A stretch of DNA of 64,000 nucleotides, from positions 36,717,501 through 36,781,500 of the forward strand of contig NC_092526.1 in NCBI RefSeq assembly GCF_037038585.1, written 5' to 3'. The notes under the pieces were generated by a model that ran no database searches, was not told the origin of the DNA, and saw only the letters and a program-made list of their open reading frames with translations. The translations under genes were made by a program, and so were the position numbers. The DNA is from Patagioenas fasciata (Eukaryota; Chordata; Aves; Columbiformes; Columbidae). Below are positions 21,270-35,100 of this stretch, one piece after another; position 1 is the first letter of the stretch, and the number at the start of each line of letters is the position of its first letter.

Positions 21270-21590
21270 CTTTACGCAGGCCCGAGCACGGTTTCGCACG
21301 CAGGCTGTTTCCAGGAGCAGTTCTCTGGGCTGTTGCCCTTGAGATGGACAAACGACATAGACCAGGTTATTAAGGACAAACAGCAGTCTCCATTTATTGC
21401 CATAATGCCTTTTTATATAGTCTTTACCAGTTCATGTGTCTTTTTGCTACTGGTTACAGGCTGCAATAGTAACATATCATTGGCTAATATGTCAATGTTA
21501 CTCATTTACTCCCATCTTTCTCACGGATATACTTTAATATCTTCAAGGCTAATTTCTGTTCCCATACTATCTATCATGGGATCCATGGAC
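21270..21590 (-). mobile_element. Probable solo LTR remnant
   Basis: On the minus strand a TATA box (CTATATAAAAAGGC) is followed within about 15 bases by GCAATAAATGG and then a U5-like sequence. This is the core of a retroviral LTR. Its 5' end abuts the CR1 at 21596. No internal retroviral genes are seen and the ends are not defined. Confidence 0.5.
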
Positions 21591-21595
21591 CTGTG

Positions 21596-22107
21596 GTAGT
21601 TTCCACACCTGGAATACTGTGTCCAGTTCTGGGCCCTCAGTTCCAGAAGGACAGGGAACTGCTGGAGAGAGTCCAGTGCAGGGCAACAAAGATGCTGAAG
21701 GGAGTGGAGCATCTCCCGTGTGAGGAAAGGCTGAGGGAGCTGGGGCTCTGGAGCTTGGAGGAGACTGAGGGGTGACCTCATTAATGTTTAAAAGGTGAGT
21801 GTCAGGAGGATGGAGCCAGGCTCTTCTCGGTGACAACCAATGTTAGGACAAGGGGCAGTGGATTCAAACTGGAACACAGGCGGTTCCACTTAAACATGAG
21901 AAGAAACTTTTTCTCACTGAGGGTGGCAGAGCCTGGCCCAGGCTGCCCAGGGGGGTTGTGGAGTCTCCTTCTCTGCAGACATTCAAACCCGCCTGGACAC
22001 CTTCCTGTGGAACCTCATCTGGGTGTTCCTGCTCCGGCGGGGGGATTGCACTGGATGAGCTTTCGAAGTCCCCTCCAGTCTCCAACATTCTGTGATTCTG
22101 TGATTAC
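21596..22107 (+). mobile_element. CR1 LINE, 3' 0.5 kb
   Basis: A translated CR1 reverse-transcriptase tail is visible ([18 protein letters not shown]), with frame breaks. The GGCCCAGGCTGCCCAGG block follows, and the element ends ATTCTGTGATTCTGTGATT. 5'-truncated. It ends about 620 bases before the DIP2A start codon. Confidence 0.92.
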
Positions 22108-22261
22108 CATAACATGTCCCACACCCCTCTGTGCCATCCCCACTCAGTCTGGAAGGTCCTCCAGGGTTGACTGGTCTGATGGGTCTCGTACCTGGGCATG
22201 GGGGCTGGGGCTGTCTCAGGACCGCCGTGGGAGGGTGACCCTGACATTCTGTGATTCCCAC

Positions 22262-23110
22262 ACTGGGCCTAGGGCTCGGTCGGTGTTTCCAGAAGGTGCC
22301 GCAGCACCGGCGGGCAGGGGCGGAGAGCGCTGGGTGAGCGGTAGGGTGGGTCGTGCCGAGACCTTCCCGCAGGCTCCCGGAGGAGCTCTTGGTGGGTGTC
22401 CGGAGCCCCCTGGGCCGTGCGGGTCCCTCCGCTCCCTCCAGCGGAGCCTCCGGCCGCCGCTTCCCGCCGCCAGGGGGTGCGCGCGCCCGCCCGGGCCCGC
22501 CCCGCGCGAGGCGGCCTGGGAGCGCCCCGCCCCGCCCTCGCGCGCGGCACGCGGCCCCCGCTGCGGCAGCGGCTGCGCGGGGCGGCAGGGCCGGAGCGGC
22601 GCCTCCTCCCGTCCGTCCCGTCCCCTCAGCTCCCGGCCCGGGGCCGCCGCCTCCTCCCCAGCCCCACCTGCGGCCGCGCTGGGCGGCGGCTCTGGCGGGG
22701 TCCGCTCGCTGCTCGCCCGCACCATGGCGGCGGAGCGCGGGGGCTGCTCCCTCGAGGCGGTGCCGCTGCCGGCTGAGGTGCGGGAGAGCCTGGCGGAGCT
22801 GGAGCTGGAACTGTCGGAGGGTGAGTGCGGCGGGGGCTGCGGGGGGGCCGGCGCGGTGGGTGCAGCCGCGGCAGGAAGCCCGCGGGTCGCTTCCGCCGGC
22901 CGCCCTGGGGGGGGCCTGGGCCCGCTGAGGGGCCGGGAGCCGCGGTGCCACTCTCTCGCCCGCCAGCCCTGGGAGCGGGGCGCGTTTAGCCGGGTTCGGG
23001 GCGCCCCTCTCTCTCCCCGGGAGCCCTGTCGCCGTGGGGTCACCCGGCGGCGATGAACCGCGGGGGGAGGCGGCCCCAGCGGCCCCGGTGCCGGGTGGCA
23101 ACGGTGGGGA
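22262..23110 (+). promoter_or_regulatory. DIP2A: CpG-island promoter of DIP2A
   Basis: About 0.85 kb of very GC- and CpG-rich sequence surrounds DIP2A exon 1. Sp1-type GC boxes are visible at 22317-22325 (GGGGCGGAG) and 22523-22536 (GCCCCGCCCCGCCC). No TATA box is placed suitably, as expected for a broadly expressed gene. The 5' UTR start cannot be fixed from sequence alone. Confidence 0.8.
22724..22820 (+). CDS. DIP2A: DIP2A coding exon 1
   Basis: The start codon lies in a strong Kozak context (CGCACCATGGCG). 97 nt encode [20 protein letters not shown] and then [12 protein letters not shown] plus one base, with donor GTGAGT (phase 1). It forms the first helix of the DMAP1-binding domain. 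Confidence 0.96.
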
Positions 23111-26100
23111 CTCCCGTTCTGAGGCGTTTTGAGGTGGCCACGGGGTGTTTGTCCCTTCGGTCTAAACTGTGACTGAAATGGTCAGTTAGTGTGCAGCTGG
23201 GTACTCAAAATACCAGTTTGGGGTGGTTTCTTCAGTATTTATTCCTAATTATAGCGAAAATTTGAAACCTCTTCCTTTGGATCTCTATATTCCAGGCAGG
23301 AATATGGTGACATTCCCTCCACTTGTGTGGTTACCGAGCCCTTGCTCAGAGGTGGCAGGGACGCAGGGCCAGGCTGAGGCTCAGTGCCACACCAACTTAA
23401 ACCCCAAAAGGTTCGGTGCCTTTCCTCACACCTCCAGGCTTGTGCTTGGTGGTAGCAGTGTATATATCAGTATATAAAATGTTTCACGATAAGTAAGATG
23501 TGCACTTACTGCATGTGTGCATAGGAATAAACCCTCACACTATTACTTATTTGATTTCTCAGGAAAACAGCCTTCTTCTTCTCATTGCATAAATATTTAG
23601 GAAAGAAAACATAAACTTTCTGATTAAGTATTCTTTTTCCACCTCTAGTCTTTCCCCTTGTTTTATGCTGGCCTGGAGGAATCTACCTCTTAAAGCCTGG
23701 TTCCCTGTGGTATTCTTATCTTATTCTGTGACCCCTGTGGAAATTATACATGTTTTCTTGGTAGGATGTTATTTTATTTTTGTTTTTTATGTCGATTCCC
23801 TGACATGTCCCACCCTGCACAGGTGTAGGAGCAAGAGGTGGAGGAGATGGAGGCAGCGTTTTCTGGGAGCAGTTAGTTATTGTGTTTTCCATAGCTATGC
23901 TGTCAAGCTGCACCTTGGAACAAAAGAGCTAAAAAGCTGTTAATGCCACGGTGCTGGGGTGGGAGCATTCAGTCTGCTCCTCAGGTGTTACAGCTTTCAG
24001 ATCAGTACATTCAGGTGGGCAGAAACGGAGTTATTTCACCTTTGTGTGCTGCCTGATGTACGTCATGGTTTCAGAAATGATTCACGGATCTGCTGTCCTT
24101 ACCTCCAGTGTGGAACCCTTGGTGCAGAGGCAGGGGAAAAGTATAGGGTTAGTAACTTTGTTGTCCAAGTTTAACCTGTCGCTGCATGTCTGCCAGAGCG
24201 GTAGGAAGCAGAACCTGGCAGGTACAGCTGCTTGTGCAAGAGGTTCCTGTGACCTGCGAGCTGCAGCAGCTGGTACCCATGTGCTCTGCCGGGATATCTT
24301 CTGTGTGGGTCCTGACTGCGTGCTTGTTTAACCACGGGGATCTTTTGGATATGGGTCTGCATTATGTTAAATCTGTGAGACGCCTGGAGTGATTGTGAGC
24401 TGTTGTAGTGCAGTGCGTCTAATACTGAAATTTGTATTGCTGTGTAGCCGCTGGATTGAGTGATTGGATAAAGTGGGAACGTTGGCTCAAACTTCTTGGC
24501 CACTCTGAAGACTTAGTTTATGATCTTGGGCACAATCTTTGATTTAAGGTGTGATTCCTTCTCTGCCCTGCCTAAATGACTTGGAAGTGTTTGCAGGCAG
24601 GGATTCTTCAACATCTGGTAATATATTATGTGCTCTTGTTGGTGGTCAATTGAAGTTTGTATATGCTGCTTTTAAAGGACCCTTCCACCATTAATATTCA
24701 GAACCTGCTTGCTCGGAGAGGAAGAAATAGTGATCTAGGATTAGATATTTGCATTTTAATCTGTGTACAGTGGATATAAACTTTATATAGTACTCCTTTT
24801 AGAAGAAGTAAATTGAGACCTGTAGAGATTGTCAGTTATTTCGCTCTTTTATTTGAGCAGGATCCAGCTCATAGCAGAAAGCCACTGCTGACAACTACTT
24901 CAAGTGTTCAGCAACCTTTTTAGTGGATGTACAGTGTTCTTCTGCACTTTGTATGGATGTTGTAGCTGACCTCTGCCTTAGCAAAGACTTTTTTTATATG
25001 TGTGTGAAAACAAGTGGACTGCAGGGAGATTTAGTGGGGGATTTCTTATGCTGAACACGCTATAAATTGGAGAAGGTCGTACTTGGGAGGATGTTACAAT
25101 AATCTGAGAGGAAGCGTAAAGGGAGGGAAAGAAAAGAAACTTAAGAGCAAGTTCCTTTCCACTTTGTCTGTGTACCTTGTTAATTGAAATGTTATGTATG
25201 CTGTAGGAATAACATATGTTCTCCCTGATTACATTACTTTCACCTATAAATTGGGAAGATGATTAAAAACTTCCTTTGGTTTTGCCCCAGGTTGTCATAG
25301 TGAAAGATGGGAAGAGTGTTTGCATTTAGATGTAGAGAAAAATGAGGACAGTCAGATTACATTGCTACTTTACGAAGACAACTCAAAATCCCAAATTAAG
25401 TGTTAGTTAGAAGAGTTTTGGATAGGAAGGAACTCCAGCTCTTGCTGCAGTTCTGGTCATGTGCAGTGTGAGGGATCCTCCCACTTTTACAAGACCCTAA
25501 TCTCTGGATTGACAATTGTTTGTATTCTTCATGTGCTAGAAGAATACTAGTTTGGGGTAAAAAAACCTCTAGAACAATCATGCTGGTGTTGCTTTGTCGA
25601 CACTGTAATTTCTTTCTTGCAGAAAAAAAATCGGTATCTTAGTGAAAACAAAGAGATCTGCCACAACCTTTCTGGGAGATAAAGGCAGTTTTGAGATGGT
25701 GATTGGCAGCTAAGCTGAATTGTAGCTCGTTGATCTGTTGACTAAGCTTTCTTACCTTAAGACTAAGATGCAGCAACTTTCTGATGTAATGGAAAGACGT
25801 GAAGTTCCCTGATCGGCCTGGCAGGATCTTCTGTAAAAGCATGAAAGGGATGCTGTGCAAGTCGAGTACTTCAGTTTTTTATTAGTCGCTATAAAATATT
25901 TTTTCTTCTGTGCTCTGGAAGAGAACAAAGGTTGCAAACCCCACTTTCTAAAAAAATAAAAAAATCCAAGCTGCAGTGGAGACTTTGTAGGAAAAGCATC
26001 AATTTGCCTGTTGCTGGTTTAGGATAGCGTATCATGTATCTGTGTGTATTTTCGTGTGTCTAATTGTATTTGTACGCTGCTTTGCATGAAGGTATGATAA

Positions 26101-29100
26101 TTTTGAAAACTGGGTCTCATTTAGATGTGCATATTACTTGTATAATACATCCATTCATGAAAACCATATTTTATTTGAAAGCTATGCCTCAAAACAACTT
26201 TTGACTTTTCTCTTGTGCAAAAGGCTCCTCATTTTTATCCTTCTCCTTTTCAGAGCTTTCCCAGTTTTTCTGCTACAGTTTTTTCCATGGCACATACCTA
26301 CAATTTGCTGGCTTATGCAATGAGACTTATGTTTTGGTTAAGAGAGGAGAGTTTGAGAGGTCATTACACCCTTTCTCTGGCAGAAATAAATCTTGAGACT
26401 TAAAGGCCTCTTTCTGAAGAGCACTGGGCACTGCGCTTCCATCATGTGAGCGGCTTCACTTTTACTCTCCTAAACCTGGGGCTTGTGGAATTGGGTCGTT
26501 TTTTGCTGCTTTCAGGTCACCTGTGCAGTAAGACGCCTCACTTGTTTCTTTCTAATCCAAGGACAATAGAAGTAATCAAAGATAAAACTGTACTATATGT
26601 CTGTGTAGCAACAGGGACAATCCCACTGGTGTTACCTTGTGTGGCTTTGTCATCTGGAGGTGGTGGTAGTGGTAGGACAGGGTCTTACGAGAACATACGA
26701 CTACGCTTGTTTCTTTTATTGGAAATTTGTTCTACTTTTTGCTATGTGGTTCTGGTGAGACTGGGTGATTTGGATGTATAACATATGATTTGCATTCAGT
26801 AAATGTTATGTAAAAGCTGAGGGGAAAAAAATGTGGGTTTACAGACTTTCTGGTGGCTGTTTGACCAGCGGGTGAATGTTATGCTTTTCTTTTTTTGTCT
26901 GAACTTCTGACCAGCTTGAAGTGTTAAATATATGGATGTGTTTTTTCTTCTGTTTCCTAGGAATTTGTAAGTCAGTCTTATGATGGAACTCAGCTGAAAC
27001 TTTGAACAGAGATTGCCTGCTGTAAAGAGGCTGAAGGTGTTTTTTTCTAGTTCAAATCTATTCTGTTACCCCACTGACTCTCAGGTGGGAAATCTTGCTT
27101 TTGATGGCTTCTACCAAGCAGGCTACAGAATTAGTCCTGAAACAGAAATGTGTTGGCATTTACTGTCTTAATTAAAACTTGATTTCGTGTTTATTTGGGG
27201 TGTTGTGTTTTCAGTCTCTTAACGTATAGCTCCAAAGTTTCTTCTGAGCCTCGTTAAATGTTAGTGGAAAGTGTGGTAGTTCGGGTAGAACATTCAACGT
27301 GCAGGTTGCTCTGGTTCCCAATGAGATATTAATGTCTGGCTGGGCAGAAAGTTCACTAATGTAATTTTGATCCCAGTTATTTCCTGTTTAAGAAAGAATT
27401 GATGCATGTGACAAGGGAGCTTTGTCTATTAGTTTGGGGTGTGTGGGTTTTTTTGGTTGTTGCTTGGTTTGGTTTTTTTTGGCATGTTTTGAGGGACTGC
27501 AGGTAGTATAATGCACAGTTGAGTGGAGGAAGGTGTCAGCTAAAAAGGATTTCTTGAGGAAAAATTAAAGGTATTTAGTGTCTGACATTTTTTAGCTGCC
27601 ACAAATATTCCAGCAAATACTTTCTTAATAACTACTGGCCAGTAGTAACCGATACTGACAGTTTGGTTGGGCTTTTTAAAAACTAAAATGGTAACAGAAT
27701 GCTTTTTTGGGGCAGAAAACCTTTATTATAAAAACCAAAGGTAGCGATCAGAGCTGAAAAGTGCAACTTAATTGCTTTTGTTACACTAGTAGTATTGATG
27801 TGGTATTAAACTACTATATGTGAAATCAGGAAAGGAAAAGACACACAGACTTGAACCTGTTTTCCTTGTGATGAAGCATGGTATTTAGGTGCTCATTTTT
27901 TTTCTGGTCTTAAACTGGTAGCTTTCTGTTATGGAAGTCTTCAAAAAGTATGTCTGCAAATTGCAGTTGTTTACTACTTCTGCAGTCATTTTAATACTTG
28001 GAAATAAATATGATCTGAGGCTGTCAGTGGGAAGAACTGTTGGAACTGGGGAGACAGATGCTCTGTAAGGGCCTGGTAGTCTGTGAAACTTGACCTGCAG
28101 CGTCTTTGTTGCTTAATTTCTGGGCCTCTCCAACAGAAACTGCTAATTGTGTGATAGTACGTGGGGCTGCCAAATGCCCGTGGGGACTGAGTAAGTCTAC
28201 AAAGCTTGTTCTCACACGTTACACCCGGCTCAGGTCTTGGGAAGCGACTGGCTGGTGTCCTCCAGGCTGGCTCGTATACTTCGGTCCGGCTTGTGACTGG
28301 AGTAGTCACGCCATGTTCGAGGGGAGGCAGGTTTCTGATTTATTTCTTTATTATAAACCGGTCTTGTGGCAAGGAGTGGTTGCCATTGCAAGCTTCGTGG
28401 TTACCGTACGCGAAGGATCCTTTAATTCTGGTCCTGTTAGATATCTGAAGAAGAGCTTTGAGGTCTCATTGTTGGTGACTGTCAATTGATGGGACAAGAC
28501 CAGCTCTTTGTGCCAGCCCTGTCTGCAGGTCAGGTACTATCAGAGTCTTTATGAATACTCCCTGCTCTAATGCTATAGTGCTTGTAAGCCAACTCAAATG
28601 TGCATTATATCTGTACAAGCACGTTTGGATCCTTTTATCAAAATGTGCCTATAGTTTGGTATTGCTGTGGGAGATTTTGATTGTAAAGCTACAGAAGGAT
28701 GTAGCTAACAATACCTTCCTGAAATAATCAGAGAATCTAATTATAATGGCTTGACCTTGTCCTGTGTTATATTGGTGGGTCTCTAAGCATCTTCTCAGCT
28801 TGTGTCATTCTTAGGTTTATGTTGTTTAATGTATGTATTATGGGTTTATTATTAGGATGATATTCACTATTTAACAAAAAGGGAGGCTTTTCATAGCGTA
28901 TAACAGGTGGAGGATTTTATTTGCTGCTATTAGAAATGAACAGTGGATGTGTTTATGGAATTCCACGTACAGCCATCTTTGAGGACATCTTCTAGGAGAT
29001 TAAAGCTGCTGCCTTCATGGTGGTAAACCATTGCTCCAAAGCCGTGTTTGTGTTTATGTCCAAGCAGATTTCATGCCTGCTGTGAAAGGCTGGTGGAGAT

Positions 29101-32100
29101 TTGGGGCTTCACAGGTGGAAGTTGTTGCTGCTGGATGGAGCTGCTGTCCCAGCCTGCTTCACTGGTGGCATCAGTGGGGGCAAAGTCACCTGCAGCTGTG
29201 GACGGGCTGGCTGGGAAGGGGCTGCCCAGTGGGTGGTCATTGCTCCCACTGCTCAGATAGTCCAGGTCCTGAAAGAATAGGTGCTGTGTAACTTCAGCTT
29301 TCTGAAGTGTCTTCTTTTCTAACAGCAGCAGCTGAAAACCAGATTGCTTTTAAAGCTCCCCTATTTTCCGAGTAAAACTTTCTGATTATGATAGGAAGCA
29401 CAAATTAACTTGTCTAATAATGTGATGTTTGGAGTGAAGATTTTTGTTTCCTTGCTGGTTATGACAACCTTAATGATACCATTGCTGTTAAGCTGTAAAG
29501 AGGAAATAACATCCTTACTTGGTATGGCAAAGAATGGCGTTTTTTGTGTTTTTTTTCCAAAAGTCGGTTCAGAATCTTCCTGCTCTGCTTCAGAAGATGA
29601 TGGAAGTTCATTTGAAGGCCACATGTCTGTTGAGATAAAGACAGTCCAGCTAGGTGACTTGGCAGACATCTTGTCTGTGCGTTGCTTCCATCCATTGTGC
29701 TCCTTTGGGGCACAGCGCATTTTGAAGGCTGACCAGGCACTGACTCTTACCCTAACTGTGGACTGGTTTGCTGGTAGAGCAGGAGAAGAAAGGGGAGGTG
29801 GAGGAGAGAGACACACCAGGAAAACTTCAGTTGAGCCAGGCTACTGGTGCGGAGATGGCAGCAGCTGTTCTTCCTGTACATTTTTGTCTCCAGCCACAGG
29901 AGGTTGTAAAGCTTGTGCTGGTCTGCAAAGCTGCGGTTGGCTCTGTTGCTGACAGTGGCTGTTGAGGTTGAGCCGTCCTGTCTAGAACATGTGGGAGGTG
30001 TTTTTCTAAACTCAGTAAGATGTTGTAGTTGGGACCATTCCCAAAGTTTTAGTTATCCCGTCGCATTAGTATAATTGTAATGGTGACAACTGAGACTCTT
30101 GTAGCTATGTTTCGTGGATTACTACAGTGAAAAAAAATTTTGTGCATTTTTACTACTGTCTTTTTTTTACACACACACCCCTTTAATTTTTTTCAAATTC
30201 CTCAAAAATGGGGCAGACTGTCACTTCTCATTCACCCGTGGGAGTGCACTATTGTTGAGTTTATTATCCAAAGCTTGCTATGTCCTCAGTAGAATTAATT
30301 CATAAACTAGTGATTTAAGAGAGATGGTGGTTAACACAGATGGTGTGAAGAGTTCAAAGTCCTGTGTACCCTTCTGTATTCTGACCGAAAACCAAACTGA
30401 CCCATTTTCTTTACCATGTCTGATGTGCTGTCTGATCAGACTAGAATTTTTTTCTTCTCTCTGTTTTGGAAGGTAATGAGAAGCAGGTTTAGGAGCGCTT
30501 TCTGGGTGGGCCTTGAAGATTAGTAGCAACTGTGCTGGGAAGATCTGTCATGGTGGTGGAATAATATGATTGTTCATGGTTTTCTTCTGTAATGCATCTT
30601 CCCTTTCACTCTGATTCCCACTCCCCCATCATATTCTTTTTTCATCAGTGTTAATTTGCGCCTCTGTTTTTTATTTTTCCTACCTACTGGAACATGGGAG
30701 GATGAGCAAGGTGTCTTGTCTTAGCTCAGAGCATCCTTATATTTTTTATCTTTAGCTGCTTCTGATGAAAACAGACTTGTGAGCAAAGAGAACTTGTAGA
30801 AGATGTGAGGACATCCAGTCTTTCTTTGACATCCTGTGGCTTCAACTTAGGAGTGATAGGAATGCACTTAAGGGCCTACAAAAAATGGACTAAATCTACT
30901 GTGGTTTTATCTTTATCACTCTAAGGAAATAGAAAATGCACAACCAGGAGAACTGGGAGTGCTAGGTCATCAACTTTATTTCCGATCAAAGCAGAATTTC
31001 AGACTCGACCAGTTAGGTGGTTGGGGCTTTTTTTTCTCTTTTGGATTTCTGCTGTAGTTAACCAGTGTTTAAATTATTATCTTCCCAGTGTTTGAATAGA
31101 AGAACGTAAAATACTCTCTGTCTCTACCAGAACCAATTCTGCATTGAGTGGTCAACCATCATTTTTGAAGACTGAGGCTGAAGACTTAATTGGCAGCTTG
31201 GAGATACCTTAATGCATTGCTGGTCTGAATGGCAATAATAGAGATAACTGTAAAATGCTGGGTTTTATCTACCGAAGAGGTAGATAACGTTTGTCAGAAA
31301 CTCCTTTAGGATTTGTTCATAAATCCAGGTGTTTATGAAGTAAATAGACCTCTATAAAATTAATGCTGAACCCTGTCCTCCCCCCAAACCTCAATCAGTC
31401 TCTGTCAGTCTCGAGAACATAAAGCAATTATTTCTCCCTATCTCCTAGTTAAAATGCTTCCTGTAAGAAGCTGTTAGTAAAGGTTTATAGGGAGAAACTG
31501 TTCTTCTGAAATGCGATCTTGTTGACAAAGGACATTTTTTGGACCAAAGAACAGTGTAACATGGATTCAAGATGCCAGCTTGATGACATTCCACAGCGCT
31601 GAGTTAGAGATCTATCACACAGTTCTGTTACTGGAAGAATGATCTTTTTACTATACCTGTGTGCAAATACAGAGGCAAAATATTTTAATCCCTCTGATTG
31701 TAATTTGGTTATAAAGAACCTGTGTATTTACCTTGGAATAAGTATCAAAGTATTTGACAGCTTCTTGGCACAAGGTTTGTAGCTCTCAAGGAAGCATGAA
31801 CTTGTTGTATTCTCCTCATATTCTGGAAGTGATGATTGCAGACCCAAATCTGAAGATCTACAGTCAGATATAAGTGTATGGTGTTCCTGTGCTAAGGCTG
31901 AAGAAAGCAGTTCTGCAATGCAGAGTTCAGGGGACCAAGTTGAAATGCACGGCTGATTCATTAAAGCCTCCAAATCATCTCATCTTCTTGCTGTTTTATT
32001 ACCACTGTTGGTCTTTCTCGCTGTTGTTTCCCCAGCAATGCACAACAGGACACAAAGATCCGTCATCTTTGTTGAAACTGCTCCCCTGAAGCCGTGTTGA

Positions 32101-35100
32101 AAAATGCGCCATTGTTTGGTCTACCTCTTCACAAGTGCATTTAATTCACTTCTTTTTAATAGCCTGTTTTCTTTTAACTTCCTTGGGTTTTTGTTTCATT
32201 TTCCTGCATCAAAGCTTGTGTCTTGTAGTGGGTGTCTATGATAAGCTTATTGGCAAGACAGTGACAAAAGAAGCAGCTCTCACTCTTCCCTCTCATGTTG
32301 TTACCTATTAAAGGTCAAGATGTTTCTGTTTCGTTAGCGCTGAGTATGTGCCTTTAGGAATTTGGATAGACCTCTTATAGCTGGGGAATTTCGTTGGGCC
32401 TCCTCCCTTCATTAGCAGAACTTGTTGTTCAGTGTTCCTCCTGGACACCAGAGAGAAAGCTCTGACAAAATTCTACGTATTCTAATATTTGTTATTCATG
32501 GGCACTGCAAATATAGTGATAGCCCCCTCTGTCCCCGGACTCTGGGCAGAGTGCTCTTTCACCAGCTGAACTAAAGAACCAACCGTTGCCCAAAAGGAAA
32601 ATTTCTGTCCTCGGATTTTGACGTCGAGCTACATCTGCTGTCTGTCTGATGCTGTGGTATAGTGGCAGCAAGTTAACATGAAAGTGAACATGTATATATA
32701 TATAGATTTAAAGCAATTTAGTGAGCTGAATTGGCTTGGTGTTATAGCCAGATGGGCTCAGAGCTGATTGCAAGGATCAGGTTGAAGGGAGAAGGAGGTA
32801 CCAGTACTTCAGCTTAGCTGCAACATGAATCCATACCCAAAATAACATTTTTCAGCACCTGCCTGTATCTGTACTGCTGTTCTTCAGAGCTGCTCAGGAT
32901 CCAGCCTGGAATGAAACAATGTCCTCTGTGGCTGTAGCAATGTTTTCTCCTTCTAGAACCTGGAATATAAAAATTCCCATAAATCATTGCGCAGGATCAA
33001 TGTTACTGTCCCGCAGATCTGCGATTAATCAGATAGAAGGAAAAATACAAGCCACTCAATATTTTATCAGATAGGGTTTGAGAAAGGTATTTGCGTACGG
33101 AGAACTGAAAACCTGTGATAGTAGGTGCTTTGAATATTACTGCAGGGCCTTCGGCTCTGTTGTGCCACAAATTGGTTTCTGAAGGGTAGTCTGGGAACTG
33201 CAGCTTTTTTGGAGGCGAGGAAAACTGGGGGTTTGGGTTCTGTTTTTTCCTGTTGCAACAAGGCACAGAGGTGGGAGGATGCCCACAATAAAAGGGGTGT
33301 ATTAGCTATGAGGATGACAGGGGATGAGCAGCGCCGCACCATGTGCTGGTCACTGTCCCTGTGCCAGCCTGGAGCTTTGTGGTTGTGATCACAAGGTAAC
33401 AAATACAGGATGATTTCCAGCTGATTGCATCACGCTCTGTCCTGTGATGACCGGAGGGTTTTCAACTTTGGTCTTTGATCTGACCTCTTTTTTTGGCAGA
33501 AACAGTCTGCATGCTGTAGTATAGTAGGGAGAAGAAGCTGAGGGGTAAAAAGCAATACTTCTATGTTTTGTTACCTTCAAGATCATTTTGCTTCCTGGTA
33601 TGAAGACTGAATTCTGTAAAAGTGCCACAATACGAGATCTCCACCTTGTTTTGTAAGGAATAAGAGATGTTAAGAAAGTACAGGAATTTGTCATTGCAGA
33701 GAAAATACATCAGACATATCGTGTCATTAGCACACACTGGGAGGCAAGGTTAGGAAAAGACATTTGGGATTGCTGGGAAAAAAATGTTTGTTTACAATGA
33801 CATGCTGTGTAACAAAATAGTTAAGTTTCTCGTTACAAACATTTGTGTGTAATTTGTATTTGGTGGGAATTACTTCCATTTGCAACGAGTGTTCCCATTT
33901 CCAGAGACAGGAGCTCAGTATTTTTTTCCACAAAGTTTGGGCACCTTTTTCTAGTTTTTTTTTCTTTGTCTAAGTTTTCATTTACTAAATAACATGGAGA
34001 AAAACTATGCAAACGGGCTACTTGAAGTTGTAGCACATGTTGTGGGAATTACAATGGCTGTACTTGGGATTCTTGCTCTTCGTCTTGTTTCTAGTGCCCT
34101 TGGGTCATACATGTGCATAGTAAAATTCATGACCTAGAAGCTTTTTAGCAGCCAAGCTGACAAACCTGGAGTTGCTCCTTAAGCAGGAGCTTGAGATCTT
34201 TTTTCTTTCCTTGCTGTCGTGCAAGAACATTGTTGCTCAATGAGCTTGCATGTGGAGAGCTCTCACTCTGGAGTTCCTCCCAGTTTGACTCCGTGTAGTC
34301 TCAGTTGACTTTTAGGCCACACTTATTTACCCAGCAGATACTTGTAAGGTTAAGCCTAGTTGGGCTGTGGTGGGTTTGTGTGTCGTATTTTTGCTCGTTG
34401 TGAGTTTGTCTTCCTTGAGGAGCTTGGTAAACTGAGAAACAATCTATTTGATGGTGGTTGAATCCAAAACTATAGTTGGACGTGTCAGTTTTGTGCTTGT
34501 GCTCCCTTTCCAGCTGCACCCTGTTGGTGAGATTTGGGGTTACTTTTCTTGAATAAAGCAGCAAACTGGTCTGTTATAAAGCATGGCTATAATAATCAAC
34601 CGATGTGATTGTGTGACAGATGAAGGGATGTGTTAAGAAAATGAGTATTTTTAAAGAGGAAATGCTCTTCTGATTAAGGTGATGAGGGCAGATTATATCT
34701 GTATTTCTAGACTTTTCAAACTGGTGACACCAGGGTTAGATGTATCAGCAACTCTTGTCTACGTAAGTGCAAAGTCATGGTTTTCTTCAAATTTGGGTTT
34801 TAGCAGATATTGGCACTGCTTGGATTTAGTTAGTTTTTATTTCTGTAGGACGTCAATTTATAAATTTATCACGTTGACCGTTAAGCTGTAGCAGATGAGT
34901 ATCTTCCCTTACTAGTGAAAGGTGTTTTTCAGATATCCTTCAGAGCGTTCAGGTTCTGTTAATTGGAAGAAAAACTCTTTGGGTACTGGAAATACTTGTA
35001 ACAGATCTATTTGCGGGAGGCAGGGGCTGCTCCAGACACTGTAGAACAAAGATCTACGAAAGGTAGCACTGTGGTTACTGCCATTTTCTTTTTCAGTTAA

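Larger units (their letters stand above)
20226..22261. other. PCNT-DIP2A intergenic region
   Basis: About 2 kb. The left half is AT-rich with no gene seen. About 21270-21590 is an LTR-like remnant and 21596-22107 a CR1. A second short CR1-like tail (ACATTCTGTGATTCCC) lies at 22241-22256 at the CpG island edge. Confidence 0.65.

Noticed and set aside
21830-23056. A 408-codon + frame and 372- and 275-codon minus frames across the CpG island
   Set aside because: Their length comes from extreme GC content with few stop codons. They run through the CR1, the promoter and exon 1, and their sequence is Ala/Gly/Pro/Arg-rich low complexity.
29410-29952. 180-codon + frame (and a 151-codon antisense frame) in DIP2A intron 1
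   Set aside because: One open frame of this length is expected by chance in 64 kb over six frames. There is no recognisable domain and both strands are open equally.
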